In this document: one piece after another, positions 44,229 through 51,886 of the stretch
Layout of the letters: the number at the start of each line of letters is the position of its first letter
How positions within the stretch are numbered: position 1 is the stretch's first letter
Assembly (NCBI RefSeq): GCF_000720765.1
Contig: NZ_JODC01000005.1
Location: forward strand, 124,001 to 188,000
Direction: 5' to 3'
DNA length: 64,000 nucleotides
DNA from: Streptomyces sp. NRRL S-646
GTDB taxonomy: Bacteria > Actinomycetota > Actinomycetes > Streptomycetales > Streptomycetaceae
Notes under the pieces: model-generated
Database searches by the model: none
The model's input: the letters and a program-made list of their open reading frames with translations, nothing else
Told to the model about the DNA's origin: nothing
Translations under genes and position numbers: made by a program

Positions 44229-45228
44229 GTTCGGCGAGGACTCGGAGCGTCGCCCGGTCGGGGGCCAGGGCCAGCAAGTCCGTCACCGGCCCCTTCCGCC
44301 ACAACTCCAGCCGCTCGGTGATGCGTTCACGCGGTCCGACGAGCGAGATCTCGTCCGCGAAGGCGTCGGGCACGGCCAGCACGGCCTCCTCGCGCCGCCC
44401 GGACAGGAACAGTTCCTGGATGCGCCGGGCCTCTTCCTCGTACCCCATGCGAGCCATGAGATCGGCGTGGAAGTTGCGGGCCGCATGCCCCATTCCGCCG
44501 ATGTAGAAGCCGAGCATGGTCTTCACGGGCAGCAGGCCTTCGCGGACGTCGTCGCAGACCCGGACCTGTGCCATGGGGGCGACGAGGAAGCCGTCGGGGG
44601 CATCGGTGAGCGAGGCCTCGTACACCTCGGGGCGGGTCGGCGACCAGTACAGGGGAAGCCAGCCGTCGGCGATACGGGTCGTCTGCGCGACGTTCTTCGG
44701 CCCTTCGGCGCCGAGAAGGATGGGAAGGTCGGGACGCAAGGGGTGGGTGATGGACTTGAGGGCCTTCCCGATGCCCGTCCCGTCCGCGCCGCTGTACGGA
44801 TGGGAGTGGAACCGCCCGTCGAGCACGACCGGCCCCTCCCGCCTGAGCACCTGCCGTACGACGTCCACGTACTCCCGGGTCGCGGTCAGCGGCGACTTGG
44901 GGAACGGCCGCCCGTACCACCCCTCCACCACCTGCGGCCCCGAGAGCCCCAGCCCGAGCATCATGCGCCCGCCGGAAAGGTGGTCGAGGGTGAGGGCGTG
45001 CATGGCGGTGGTGGTCGGGGAGCGGGCGGCCATCTGTGCAACTGCCGTTCCCAGCTTGATGGTTGACGTCTGAGCTGCAATCCAGGTCAGGGGAGTGAAG
45101 ACGTCGGATCCCCACGACTCGGCGGTCCAGACGGAGTCGTATCCGAGCCGCTCGGCCTCCTGCGCGAGCGGCAGGTGGTCGGGGGAGGGGCCGCGGCCCC
45201 AGTAGCCGAGGGCGAGACCGAGTCGCAT
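44218..45228 (-). CDS. F420-dependent LLM-class oxidoreductase
   Basis: A 336-residue luciferase-like monooxygenase-fold protein. LGLALGYWGRGPSPDHLPLAQEAERLGYDSVWTAESWG, AARSPTTTAMHALTLDHLSGGRMMLGLGLSGPQVVEGWYG and PILLGAEGPKNVAQTTRIADGWLP are typical of the F420-dependent class. The protein resembles mycobacterial Rv3520c, a KstR-regulated sterol-locus enzyme (remembered similarity). A CTGACGGTCAGTCAG site lies about 20 nt upstream of the ATG, related to palindromes in front of two other lipid-catabolism genes here. Confidence 0.88.
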   Translation of the reverse strand: MRLGLALGYWGRGPSPDHLPLAQEAERLGYDSVWTAESWGSDVFTPLTWIAAQTSTIKLGTAVAQMAARSPTTTAMHALTLDHLSGGRMMLGLGLSGPQVVEGWYGRPFPKSPLTATREYVDVVRQVLRREGPVVLDGRFHSHPYSGADGTGIGKALKSITHPLRPDLPILLGAEGPKNVAQTTRIADGWLPLYWSPTRPEVYEASLTDAPDGFLVAPMAQVRVCDDVREGLLPVKTMLGFYIGGMGHAARNFHADLMARMGYEEEARRIQELFLSGRREEAVLAVPDAFADEISLVGPRERITERLELWRKGPVTDLLALAPDRATLRVLAELNS

Positions 45229-45246
45229 GAGGCCTCCATCAGATAA

Positions 45247-45261
45247 CTGACGGTCAGTCAG
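45247..45261. promoter_or_regulatory. CTGAC/GTCAG-type palindrome upstream of the LLM gene
   Basis: CTGACGGTCAGTCAG contains both CTGAC and GTCAG arms. It is 12/15 identical to the reverse complement of the site at 17975-17989. Confidence 0.5.
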
Positions 45262-45293
45262 GTACGGGGCTGGGATCTGCGACTGTACGACAA

Positions 45294-45323
45294 CGGCCCC
45301 CCGCCCGGAAGGGCGAGGGGCCG
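45294..45323. terminator. Terminator hairpin after the DUF5336-like gene
   Basis: GGCCCCCCGCCC and GGGCGAGGGGCC form a 12-bp stem with one mismatch and a GGAA tetraloop, 22 nt past the stop of the leftward gene at 45346. Confidence 0.75.
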
Positions 45324-45345
45324 GTGGTTGCTCGTTCGGCGGGCG

Positions 45346-46131
45346 TCAGCCGCGCTGGATCCCGGAGGTGTCCTGCAGCACACCGCGGCGGCCGTCCTGC
45401 GTCTGGGCGACCAGGGCCGGGCCGCGCTGCTCGACGGCCAGGTACCAGGTGCCTGGTGCGAGTTCGGCGATCGGCGTGGGCGAACCGTCCTCCGCGAACA
45501 GCGGCCGCGGCACGGGCACCGCAAACCAGAACGGCGAGAAGTCCCCGGCCGGCGGCTGCGGAGCCTGCGGCTGCTGTGCCTGCTGGGGCTGGGCACCATA
45601 GGGCTGACCCGGCTGCGGCTGCCCGCCGTAGGGCTGCTGCTGTCCGGCGCCGGGGTAGCCGTAGCCACCGGGGGGCTGGGCGCCGTAGGGCTGGGGGGCC
45701 TGGGGCTTGGGGGCGGGCATCAGGGCGGCCTGGAGCGGGGGGAGCAGCGGCGTGGCGATGGCGGCGCCGGCCAGGACGAGGGCGGCGACGAAGCCGAGGA
45801 TGAGACCGGCGGCGGGGCTGGTGTTCTTGCCGCTGTCCACCAGGTACCAGAACAGGCTCCACGCCACGAGGACAGTGAACGCCGTGCCCACCGCTCCGAG
45901 GTCGAGGCCGACGACCTTGCGCGGCTGCGGAAGCGCGCGGTTGACGACGATCAGGGCGGCACCGATGACGCCACTCATGTAGACGCCCAGGCCCACGCCG
46001 AGGCTGTCCCACGCGTTCACGTCGAGGTCGTAGCCGGAGAGGGTGTAGGAGTTGAGGAACGACGCGATGAACAGCAACACCGCTGCCCCGATCACCACGC
46101 CGTCGCCTCGTGTGAGGGAGCGGATATTCAC
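45346..46131 (-). CDS. DUF5336-like membrane protein with Pro/Gln/Gly-rich repeat tail
   Basis: A 261-residue protein. Four hydrophobic helices fill residues about 10-145 (VVIGAAVLLFIASFLNSY, LGVYMSGVIGAALIVVN, AVGTAFTVLVAWSLFWYLV, AAGLILGFVAALVLAGAAIA). Then comes a low-complexity tract with repeated QPYGAQP/QPYGGQP units (about 160-205) and a compact C-terminal domain (FSPFWFAVPVPRPLFAEDG). The GTG at 46131 has AAGGA upstream; a longer form to 46218 is open but overlaps the amidase stop. The layout resembles DUF5336 proteins of actinobacteria. Function unknown. Confidence 0.75.
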   Translation of the reverse strand: MNIRSLTRGDGVVIGAAVLLFIASFLNSYTLSGYDLDVNAWDSLGVGLGVYMSGVIGAALIVVNRALPQPRKVVGLDLGAVGTAFTVLVAWSLFWYLVDSGKNTSPAAGLILGFVAALVLAGAAIATPLLPPLQAALMPAPKPQAPQPYGAQPPGGYGYPGAGQQQPYGGQPQPGQPYGAQPQQAQQPQAPQPPAGDFSPFWFAVPVPRPLFAEDGSPTPIAELAPGTWYLAVEQRGPALVAQTQDGRRGVLQDTSGIQRG

Positions 46132-46214
46132 TTCAGGTCCTTCGTAAGTCGTCTCGTCGTCGGTAGACACTATCGTCCGCCCGACCAAGGCGTCCGCCGG
46201 GATCAGCCCGCTGA

Positions 46215-47189
46215 TCACGAACCGTGCAGGAAGCTCACGATTCCATCAGAAATTCCTTGCGCGGCCTTCTGTCGCCACGCACCGCTGGTGAGCAGTGCCG
46301 CGTCCTTGCTATCGCGCATGTTCCCGCATTCGATGAACACCTTGGGAACCGTTGACAGATTGAGACCGCCCAGGTCCTTACGCGTGACGAGGCCGGTGCC
46401 GTCGCCGATGTAGTTGGAGGGCGGTTCTCCCGTGACGCGGACGAAGTTGCCCGCGATGCGCTCGCCGAGGCTGGCGGAGGAGGCGACGATGGGGCGGGTG
46501 TCGGCGGCGCCCGCGTGGACGGAGCCGGGAAGGATGACGTGGAAGCCGCGGTTGCCGGCGGCGGAGCCGTCCGCGTGGATGGAGATCGCTGCGTCGGCGT
46601 GGGCCTTGTTGCCGATCTGCGCCCGCTGGTCCACGCAGGGGCCCCAGGCAGGGGAGTTGCCGTCGTGGGTCAGCTTCACCGTGGCGCCCTGCTTCTCCAA
46701 CAGGGCCTTGAGGCGGTGGGACACGTCCAGGGTGAACTGGGCTTCGGTGTAGCCCGAGTTGGTGGACGTACCCGTCGTGTCGCACTCCTTCTTGTTCGTG
46801 CCGATGTCCACCTTGCGGTTGATCTCGGTGGCGTGCTGGAAGTTGCCGGGGTTGTGGCCCGGGTCGATGACGACGACCTTGCCCTTGAGAGGGCCGGAGG
46901 CGGCGGGCGCCGACGAGGTGGGGGAGGCGAGGGTGGGCACCGGGCTGCTCGGGTTCTTGTCGTCGGCGGCGGCGGGAGAGGAGGCGGGCGCGCCGGACGT
47001 CGCCGTCCCGGACGTCCGTACGGTCGCCTGGGCCGCCCCGCCGCCGTCGTTCCCACTCCCGCCCACGGCCTCGTACACCAGCCACCCGAGCAAGGCCCCC
47101 GGCACGAGTGCGGCGACCGCGATGGTCAGGGGGCTGCGACGGGGGCGGCGGGGTTGGGGAGGATCGAAGTCCGGGCCTACGTACGACAC
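46215..47189 (-). CDS. N-acetylmuramoyl-L-alanine amidase (Amidase_3)
   Basis: A 324-residue membrane-anchored or secreted amidase. A hydrophobic N-terminal segment (LTIAVAALVPGALLGWLVYEAV) is followed by an S/T/A/P-rich linker to about residue 100. The catalytic domain starts KVVVIDPGHNPGN; zinc ligands are the His of DPGH, Glu of ATEINRK and His of SIHADGS, and FIECGNMRDSKDAALL holds the catalytic Glu. It cleaves the peptide from peptidoglycan glycan strands. GTG start, with AGGGTGG upstream. Confidence 0.92.
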   Translation of the reverse strand: MSYVGPDFDPPQPRRPRRSPLTIAVAALVPGALLGWLVYEAVGGSGNDGGGAAQATVRTSGTATSGAPASSPAAADDKNPSSPVPTLASPTSSAPAASGPLKGKVVVIDPGHNPGNFQHATEINRKVDIGTNKKECDTTGTSTNSGYTEAQFTLDVSHRLKALLEKQGATVKLTHDGNSPAWGPCVDQRAQIGNKAHADAAISIHADGSAAGNRGFHVILPGSVHAGAADTRPIVASSASLGERIAGNFVRVTGEPPSNYIGDGTGLVTRKDLGGLNLSTVPKVFIECGNMRDSKDAALLTSGAWRQKAAQGISDGIVSFLHGS

Positions 47190-47254
47190 GTGGCCACCCT
47201 ACGGGGCGTCCATCCAATCCGCTGGGACCTCGAGTTCTTCGACTCGCCATAGGT

Positions 47255-47273
47255 GGTACAGGGATCCTGTACC
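47255..47273. promoter_or_regulatory. Operator palindrome of the YefM/YoeB-like operon
   Basis: GGTACAGG-GAT-CCTGTACC is a perfect 8-bp inverted repeat, followed by partial copies GGTACC (47279) and CGGTAC (47291). Repeated GTAC cores before the antitoxin gene fit cooperative autorepression by antitoxin and toxin-antitoxin complexes. Confidence 0.75.
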
Positions 47274-47318
47274 GGCGTGGTACCTTTCTTCGGTACGCTA
47301 TGGGAGGAGAGTGCACAC

Positions 47319-47594
47319 ATGTCGATAAGTGCCACCGAGGCCAGGAGGACGCTGTTTCCTCTCATCGAGCGCGTGAACACCGATCACACCCCCGTGAGGA
47401 TCAGCTCGAAGAGCGGCGATGTCGTGTTGATGTCGGCCGACGACTACGACGCGTGGCAGGAGACGGTCTATCTGCTGCGCTCCCCTGCCAACGCCAGACG
47501 CCTCATGGAGGCGGTCGCGCGCGACAAGGCGGGCGAGGCGGCTGTCGCGAAATCGATGGATGAACTCCGCGACCTTGCCGGAGGCGAGGAGTGA
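47319..47594 (+). CDS. yefM: Antitoxin of the Phd/YefM family
   Basis: A 91-residue antitoxin. The Phd/YefM N-terminus [60 protein letters not shown] is diagnostic: it binds DNA and, through its disordered C-terminal half, the toxin. The ATG has GGGAGGAGA upstream. It overlaps the toxin gene by 4 nt. Confidence 0.95.
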   Translation: MSISATEARRTLFPLIERVNTDHTPVRISSKSGDVVLMSADDYDAWQETVYLLRSPANARRLMEAVARDKAGEAAVAKSMDELRDLAGGEE

Positions 47595-47851
47595 GGAGTG
47601 TGTCCTTTGACCCGGATGGGTGGGAGGACTTCCTGTACTGGCTTGCCGCCGACCGGAAGACGGCCCGGAGGATCACGCGGCTGATCGGCGAGATCCAGCG
47701 CACCCCGTTCGAAGGGATTGGCAAGCCGGAGCCACTGAAAGGTGAGTTGTCCGGTTACTGGTCTCGGCGGATCGATGACGAACACCGTCTCGTGTACCGG
47801 GCAGACGACAAAGAAGTGAAGATCCTCAAAGCTCGCTATCACTACAGCTGA
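47591..47851 (+). CDS. yoeB: Txe/YoeB-family ribonuclease toxin
   Basis: An 86-residue RelE-fold mRNA interferase cutting at ribosomes. [63 protein letters not shown] and the C-terminal [10 protein letters not shown] match YoeB; the expected catalytic Glu (IGEI), Arg (WSRRI) and terminal His-Tyr are all present. GTG start inside the antitoxin end. Confidence 0.95.
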   Translation: MRSVSFDPDGWEDFLYWLAADRKTARRITRLIGEIQRTPFEGIGKPEPLKGELSGYWSRRIDDEHRLVYRADDKEVKILKARYHYS

Positions 47852-47864
47852 GACTGGTCGGAGG

Positions 47865-48518
47865 TCACATGCCTGCACCTGTTCGCCGCAGTACGCGCAG
47901 CGATCCGGTGACCGAGACCTCCGTGAAGGCGCCGGAGTCGAGAGCTCGCAGGTAGACGCGGTACGGCGCCTGGCCGGTGAACTCGTCCTTCGGGTCCGGG
48001 AAGACGTCGTGGATGAGGAGCAGCCCGCCTACGGCCACATGGGGGGCCCAGCCCTCGTAGTCGGCGGTGGCGTGCTCGTCGGTGTGGCCGCCGTCGATGA
48101 AGACCAGGCCGAGGGGGGTGCCCCAGAACGACGCGACCTGCGGCGACCGGCCCACCAGTGCCACCACGTGCTCCTCCAGCCCCGCGCGGTGCAGCGTCCG
48201 CCGGAAGGTCGGCAGCGTGTCCATCAGGCCGATCTCCGGGTCGACCGTCTCCGGGTCGTGGTAGTCCCACCCCGGCTGCTGCTCCTCGCTGCCGCGGTGG
48301 TGGTCGAGGGTCAACGCGGTGACCCCGCTCTCGCGGGCGGCGTCGGCGAGCAGGATCGCGGAGCGGCCACAGTACGTACCGACCTCCAGCAGGGGCAGCC
48401 CCAGCGCGCCCGCCTCGACGGCGGCGGCGTACAGGGCCAACCCCTCGTCCGTCGGCATAAACCCCTTCGCTGCCTCGAACGCAGCCAGGATCTCGGGCTT
48501 GGGAGCGGCCGCGGCCAT
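47865..48518 (-). CDS. Class I SAM-dependent methyltransferase
   Basis: A 217-residue protein with PLLEVGTYCGRSAILLADAA (motif I) and ALTLDHHRGSEEQQPGWDYHDPE, then GLVFIDGGHTDEHATADYEGWAPHVAVGGLLLIHDVF, the pattern of Methyltransf_24-type O-methyltransferases. The acceptor is unknown. The ATG at 48518 has GGAAGGA upstream; a longer reading to 48647 runs through the intergenic repeat and is rejected. Confidence 0.82.
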   Translation of the reverse strand: MAAAAPKPEILAAFEAAKGFMPTDEGLALYAAAVEAGALGLPLLEVGTYCGRSAILLADAARESGVTALTLDHHRGSEEQQPGWDYHDPETVDPEIGLMDTLPTFRRTLHRAGLEEHVVALVGRSPQVASFWGTPLGLVFIDGGHTDEHATADYEGWAPHVAVGGLLLIHDVFPDPKDEFTGQAPYRVYLRALDSGAFTEVSVTGSLRVLRRTGAGM

Positions 48519-48615
48519 GGGTGTCCTTCCAGTCGTACGCACGTCTGCGGCCCCATGCTGCCGCACCCGCGGCCGGTGATTCGACAGGGGGTGCGGCAAA
48601 AGGCTTTTGGCTTTT

Positions 48616-48660
48616 AGGGGCGCGGGGAACTGCGCGACAAGCCACAACGAACCCGCAGAC
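48616..48660. repeat. Streptomyces intergenic repeat (GGGGCGCGGGGAACTGCGCGAC family)
   Basis: The segment starts GGGGCGCGGGGAACTGCGCG and continues ACAAGCCACAACGAACCCGCAG. I recognise it as a short element found many times between Streptomyces genes, often near gene ends. Here it lies between the leftward methyltransferase and the 3' end of the leftward MFS gene. Confidence 0.75.
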
Positions 48661-48693
48661 GCCAGGTGGCCCGGCGCGGCACCCCGCTGGGCG

Positions 48694-50427
48694 CTAAGCG
48701 GTCACTGCCTCGCCGGGCAACGACAGATCCACGTCCACAGTCGCCTCCCCGGGATGCGTCGCGGAAGAGGCAAGCGGCCCATGCCCCACCGCCCGTGCGG
48801 CCAGCACATACGCCCCCTCGGCCGGTACCGCCAGCACATAGCTCCCGTCCTCGTCGGAGACCGCCGCCCCCGCCTGCCGGCCACGCCGATCGATCAGCGT
48901 GACCTTGGCCCGGGCCACCGGAACCCCGTCGGCACCGAGCACCCGGCCACGGAACCCGCGCAGCACTTCCTCCGCCCGCTCCACGACGGCGTCGTCCTCC
49001 TCGCTGCTCGCGCGCAGCTGCGGCGCCCGGTTCGGCTTCGGCAGGAACAGGGCCATCAGCAGACCGACGGCGACCGCGCCGGTCGCGATCAGGAAGGAGA
49101 CGCGGAAGCCGTGCATGGTCGGGATCTCGACCCCGCCGACGTTGTTCGCGGTGTTGGCCAGCACCATGCCGATGACGGCGCTCGACACCGACGTACCGAT
49201 CGAGCGCATCAGCGTGTTGAGGCCGTTCGCCGCGCCCGTCTCCGACGCCGGGACGGCGCCGACGATCAGCGCGGGCAGGGACGAGTACGCGAGGCCGATG
49301 CCCGCGCCGAGCACCACCGCGATGACCAGGCTCTGCCATGCCGCGCTCATCAGGCCGAGCCCGGCGCCGTAGCCGATCGCGATGATCAGCATGCCGAGGA
49401 TCAGGGTGACCTTCGGGCCGTACTTCGCGGACAGGCGGGCGTAGACCGGCGCCGTGAACATCATCGTCAGGCCCAGCGGGGCCACCAGCAGGCCCGCGAC
49501 GACCATCGACTGGCCGAGGCCGTAGCCGGTCGCCTTCGGGAGCTGGAGCAGCTGGGGAAGGACGAGGGAGACGACGTAGAAGGAGACACCGACCATGATC
49601 GAGGCCAGGTTGGTGAAGAGCACCGCCGGGCGGGCCGTCGTCCGCAGGTCCACCAGCGGCGCGGCCACGCGCAGCTCCATCACGCCCCACAGGACGAGTA
49701 CGACGGCCGACGCGGCGAACAGGCCGAGCGTGGTGCCGGAGGTCCAGCCCCAGTCGCTGCCCTTGGTGATCGGCAGGAGGAAGAGGACCAGACCGGCGGA
49801 GAGGCCGAGTGCGCCGAGCACGTCGAAGGAGCCCTCGGCGCGCATCGGGGACTCCGGTACGACGAGGAGGGTGAGGAGGATCGAGAGGGCGCCGAGACCG
49901 GCGGCGCCGTAGAAGAGGGCGTGCCAGTCCGCGTGCTGGGCGATCAGGGCCGCGAGCGGCAGGGCGAGGCCGCCGCCGACGCCGATGGAGGAGCTCATCA
50001 GGGCCATCGCCGAGCCGAGCTTCTCGCGGGGCAGCATGTCGCGCATCAGGCCGATGCCGAGCGGGATGGCGCCCATGGCAAAGCCCTGGAGCGTACGGCC
50101 GGCGATCATCGTGAGCAGTTCGCTGGTGAGGGCGCTGATCAGGGCGCCGACCACCATCACGGCGAGGCTGAGGATCAGCATCCGCCGCTTGCCGTAGAGG
50201 TCGCCGAGGCGGCCCATGATCGGGGTGGCGACGGCTCCCGAGAGAAGCGTCGAGGTCAGGACCCAGGTGGCGTTGCTGGGTGCGGTGTCCAGCAGCTGCG
50301 GCAGGTCCTTGATGACCGGGACGAGCAGGGTCTGCATCACCGCGACAACGATGCCCGCGAAGGCGAGCACCGGGACCACGGCCCCGCTCGCCCGCCGGGC
50401 GGGCTGTTCGGTCGTCGTGTGCGTCAT
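48694..50427 (-). CDS. 14-helix MFS exporter fused to a carboxypeptidase-regulatory-like domain
   Basis: A 577-residue protein. The first about 480 residues are a DHA2-type drug exporter (GRLGDLYGKRRMLILSLAVMVVGALIS is motif A; GFAMGAIPLGIGLMRDMLPREKLGSAMALMSSSIGVGGGLALPLAALIA is the motif C region). Residues about 500-577 form a separate beta-sandwich (FRGRVLGADGVPVARAKVTLIDRRGRQAGAAVSDEDGSYVLAVPAEGAYVLAARAVGH), the CarboxypepD_reg/transthyretin-like fold. The fusion is unusual, and the extra domain would be at the membrane's C-terminal side. It is divergent from the lipid-transfer thiolase gene. Confidence 0.87.
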   Translation of the reverse strand: MTHTTTEQPARRASGAVVPVLAFAGIVVAVMQTLLVPVIKDLPQLLDTAPSNATWVLTSTLLSGAVATPIMGRLGDLYGKRRMLILSLAVMVVGALISALTSELLTMIAGRTLQGFAMGAIPLGIGLMRDMLPREKLGSAMALMSSSIGVGGGLALPLAALIAQHADWHALFYGAAGLGALSILLTLLVVPESPMRAEGSFDVLGALGLSAGLVLFLLPITKGSDWGWTSGTTLGLFAASAVVLVLWGVMELRVAAPLVDLRTTARPAVLFTNLASIMVGVSFYVVSLVLPQLLQLPKATGYGLGQSMVVAGLLVAPLGLTMMFTAPVYARLSAKYGPKVTLILGMLIIAIGYGAGLGLMSAAWQSLVIAVVLGAGIGLAYSSLPALIVGAVPASETGAANGLNTLMRSIGTSVSSAVIGMVLANTANNVGGVEIPTMHGFRVSFLIATGAVAVGLLMALFLPKPNRAPQLRASSEEDDAVVERAEEVLRGFRGRVLGADGVPVARAKVTLIDRRGRQAGAAVSDEDGSYVLAVPAEGAYVLAARAVGHGPLASSATHPGEATVDVDLSLPGEAVTA

Positions 50428-50555
50428 TGAGTGAGGCCTCCAGGCCGTACGAGATGAAGAGCTGTGTGAGATAAGTGCTGGGTAAACCTCGTATGCACAG
50501 GCAACTATTCCGTTGCTTCGGGTCTCTAATGAATTCTTGACCCGGTCATGGGAAT

Positions 50556-50570
50556 CTGATCAGTCGTCAG
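50556..50570. promoter_or_regulatory. CTGAC/GTCAG-type palindrome upstream of the lipid-transfer thiolase
   Basis: CTGATCAGTCGTCAG (reverse complement CTGACGACTGATCAG), third member of the motif also found at 17975 and 45247. It lies 15 nt before the KstR-like site. Confidence 0.4.
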
Positions 50571-50584
50571 GCCTGGCGGGTTGG

Positions 50585-50598
50585 TGGAACGTGTTCTA
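50585..50598. promoter_or_regulatory. KstR-like operator at the lipid-transfer thiolase promoter
   Basis: TGGAACGTGTTCTA, one mismatch from TAGAACNNGTTCTA. It ends 12 nt before the first ATG of the thiolase, so it must overlap the promoter core or transcription start. Confidence 0.75.
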
Positions 50599-50610
50599 GT
50601 CTCGCGCGCC

Positions 50611-51822
50611 ATGAAGGCATACCGCACCGCCATGAAGGCTTACGTCGTCGGGGTGGGGATGACCCGGTTCGAGAAGCCCGAGAGCCGTGGCTGGCAGTAC
50701 TGGGACATGGTGCGGGAGGCCGGTGGTGCCGCCCTGGCCGATACGGGGATCTCGTACGGCGATGTGGAACAGGTTCCCGTTGGGTACTGCTTCCAGCCCT
50801 CGACAGCCGGGCAGCGTGCCGCGTATGAGCTGGGTCTCACCGGCGTCCCCGTCTACAACGTCAACAACAACTGCGCGACCGGCTCGACCGCCCTGATGCT
50901 GGCCCGGCAGCTCGTCGAGGGTGGGGCGGCCGACTGCGTACTGGCGCTGGGCTTCGAGAAGATGAAGAGGGGCGCGCTGGGGAGCGGAGCCGACGGGGGC
51001 GACTTCTCCACCTCCCCCGTCGCGCGGCACTACGGCATCATGGCCGCCCGCCACGGCTTCGAGATGACCCCGCCCACCGCCCAGATCTTCGGCGACGCGG
51101 CCCGCGAGCACATGGAGAAGTACGGCACGACCGAGGCGCAGCTCGCCGCCGTGGCCGCCAAGAACCACCGGCACTCGGCGCACAATCCGTACGCGCAGTT
51201 CCGGGACGTGTACGAGGTGGACGACATCCTCGCCGCGCGCACGGTCCACCGGCCGCTGACCAAGCTGCAGTGCTCACCGACGTCGGACGGCGCGGCGGCC
51301 GCGGTGGTGGTGTCGGAGCGGTTCGTGGAGCGGCGGGAGCTGGGCGGGCGAGCGGTCGAGATCGTGGCGCAGGCGATGACGACCGACACGGAGGAGTCCT
51401 TCGCGTCCGGCTCGTGCATCGACGTCGTGGGGCAGCCGATGTCCAGGGAGGCGGCGCGGCAGGTCTACGAGCGGGCCGGGCTCGGGATCGGCGACGTGGA
51501 CGTCGTAGAGCTGCACGACTGTTTCTCGGTCAACGAGCTGCTGACGTACGAGGCCCTGGGAATGTGCGGGGAGGGCGAGTCCGGGAAGCTCGTCGAGTCG
51601 GGGGCGACGACGTACGGCGGGCGGTGGGTGGTGAACCCGTCCGGCGGGCTGATCTCCAAGGGGCATCCGCTGGGGGCGACCGGGATCGCCCAGGTGGCCG
51701 AGCTGGTGTGGCAGTTGAGGGGAGAGGCGGGGGAGCGGCAGGTGCCGGGGGCGCAGGTCGGGCTTGCGCACAACATCGGGCTGGGCGGGGCGGCGGTGGT
51801 GACGCTCGTGCGGGCGGTGTAG
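50611..51822 (+). CDS. Lipid-transfer protein / SCP-x-type thiolase
   Basis: About 403 residues. Thiolase fold without the usual N-terminal CxG nucleophile of degradative thiolases but with VNNNCATGSTALMLARQLV, LHDCFSVNELLTYEALGM, NPSGGLISKGHPLGATG and HNIGLGGAAVVT, the pattern of the SCP-x/lipid-transfer (Ltp) group. Ltp proteins include retro-aldolases and thiolases of sterol side-chain degradation. Two in-frame ATGs (50611 and 50632) sit in a duplicated GCCATGAAGGC sequence; neither has a clear ribosome site, and leaderless translation from 50611 is plausible. It is under a KstR-like operator. Confidence 0.87.
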   Translation: MKAYRTAMKAYVVGVGMTRFEKPESRGWQYWDMVREAGGAALADTGISYGDVEQVPVGYCFQPSTAGQRAAYELGLTGVPVYNVNNNCATGSTALMLARQLVEGGAADCVLALGFEKMKRGALGSGADGGDFSTSPVARHYGIMAARHGFEMTPPTAQIFGDAAREHMEKYGTTEAQLAAVAAKNHRHSAHNPYAQFRDVYEVDDILAARTVHRPLTKLQCSPTSDGAAAAVVVSERFVERRELGGRAVEIVAQAMTTDTEESFASGSCIDVVGQPMSREAARQVYERAGLGIGDVDVVELHDCFSVNELLTYEALGMCGEGESGKLVESGATTYGGRWVVNPSGGLISKGHPLGATGIAQVAELVWQLRGEAGERQVPGAQVGLAHNIGLGGAAVVTLVRAV

Positions 51823-51886
51823 GTCCTGCGGACTACGTCCGGGTCCGGCGAAATCCCGATGCAAGGAGCGTAACCCGGTTGAGAGC

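Noticed and set aside
47842..48645. Alternative minus-strand frame beside the methyltransferase
   Set aside because: It is a shifted reading of the same DNA; the 47865-48518 frame carries the SAM motifs and ribosome site.
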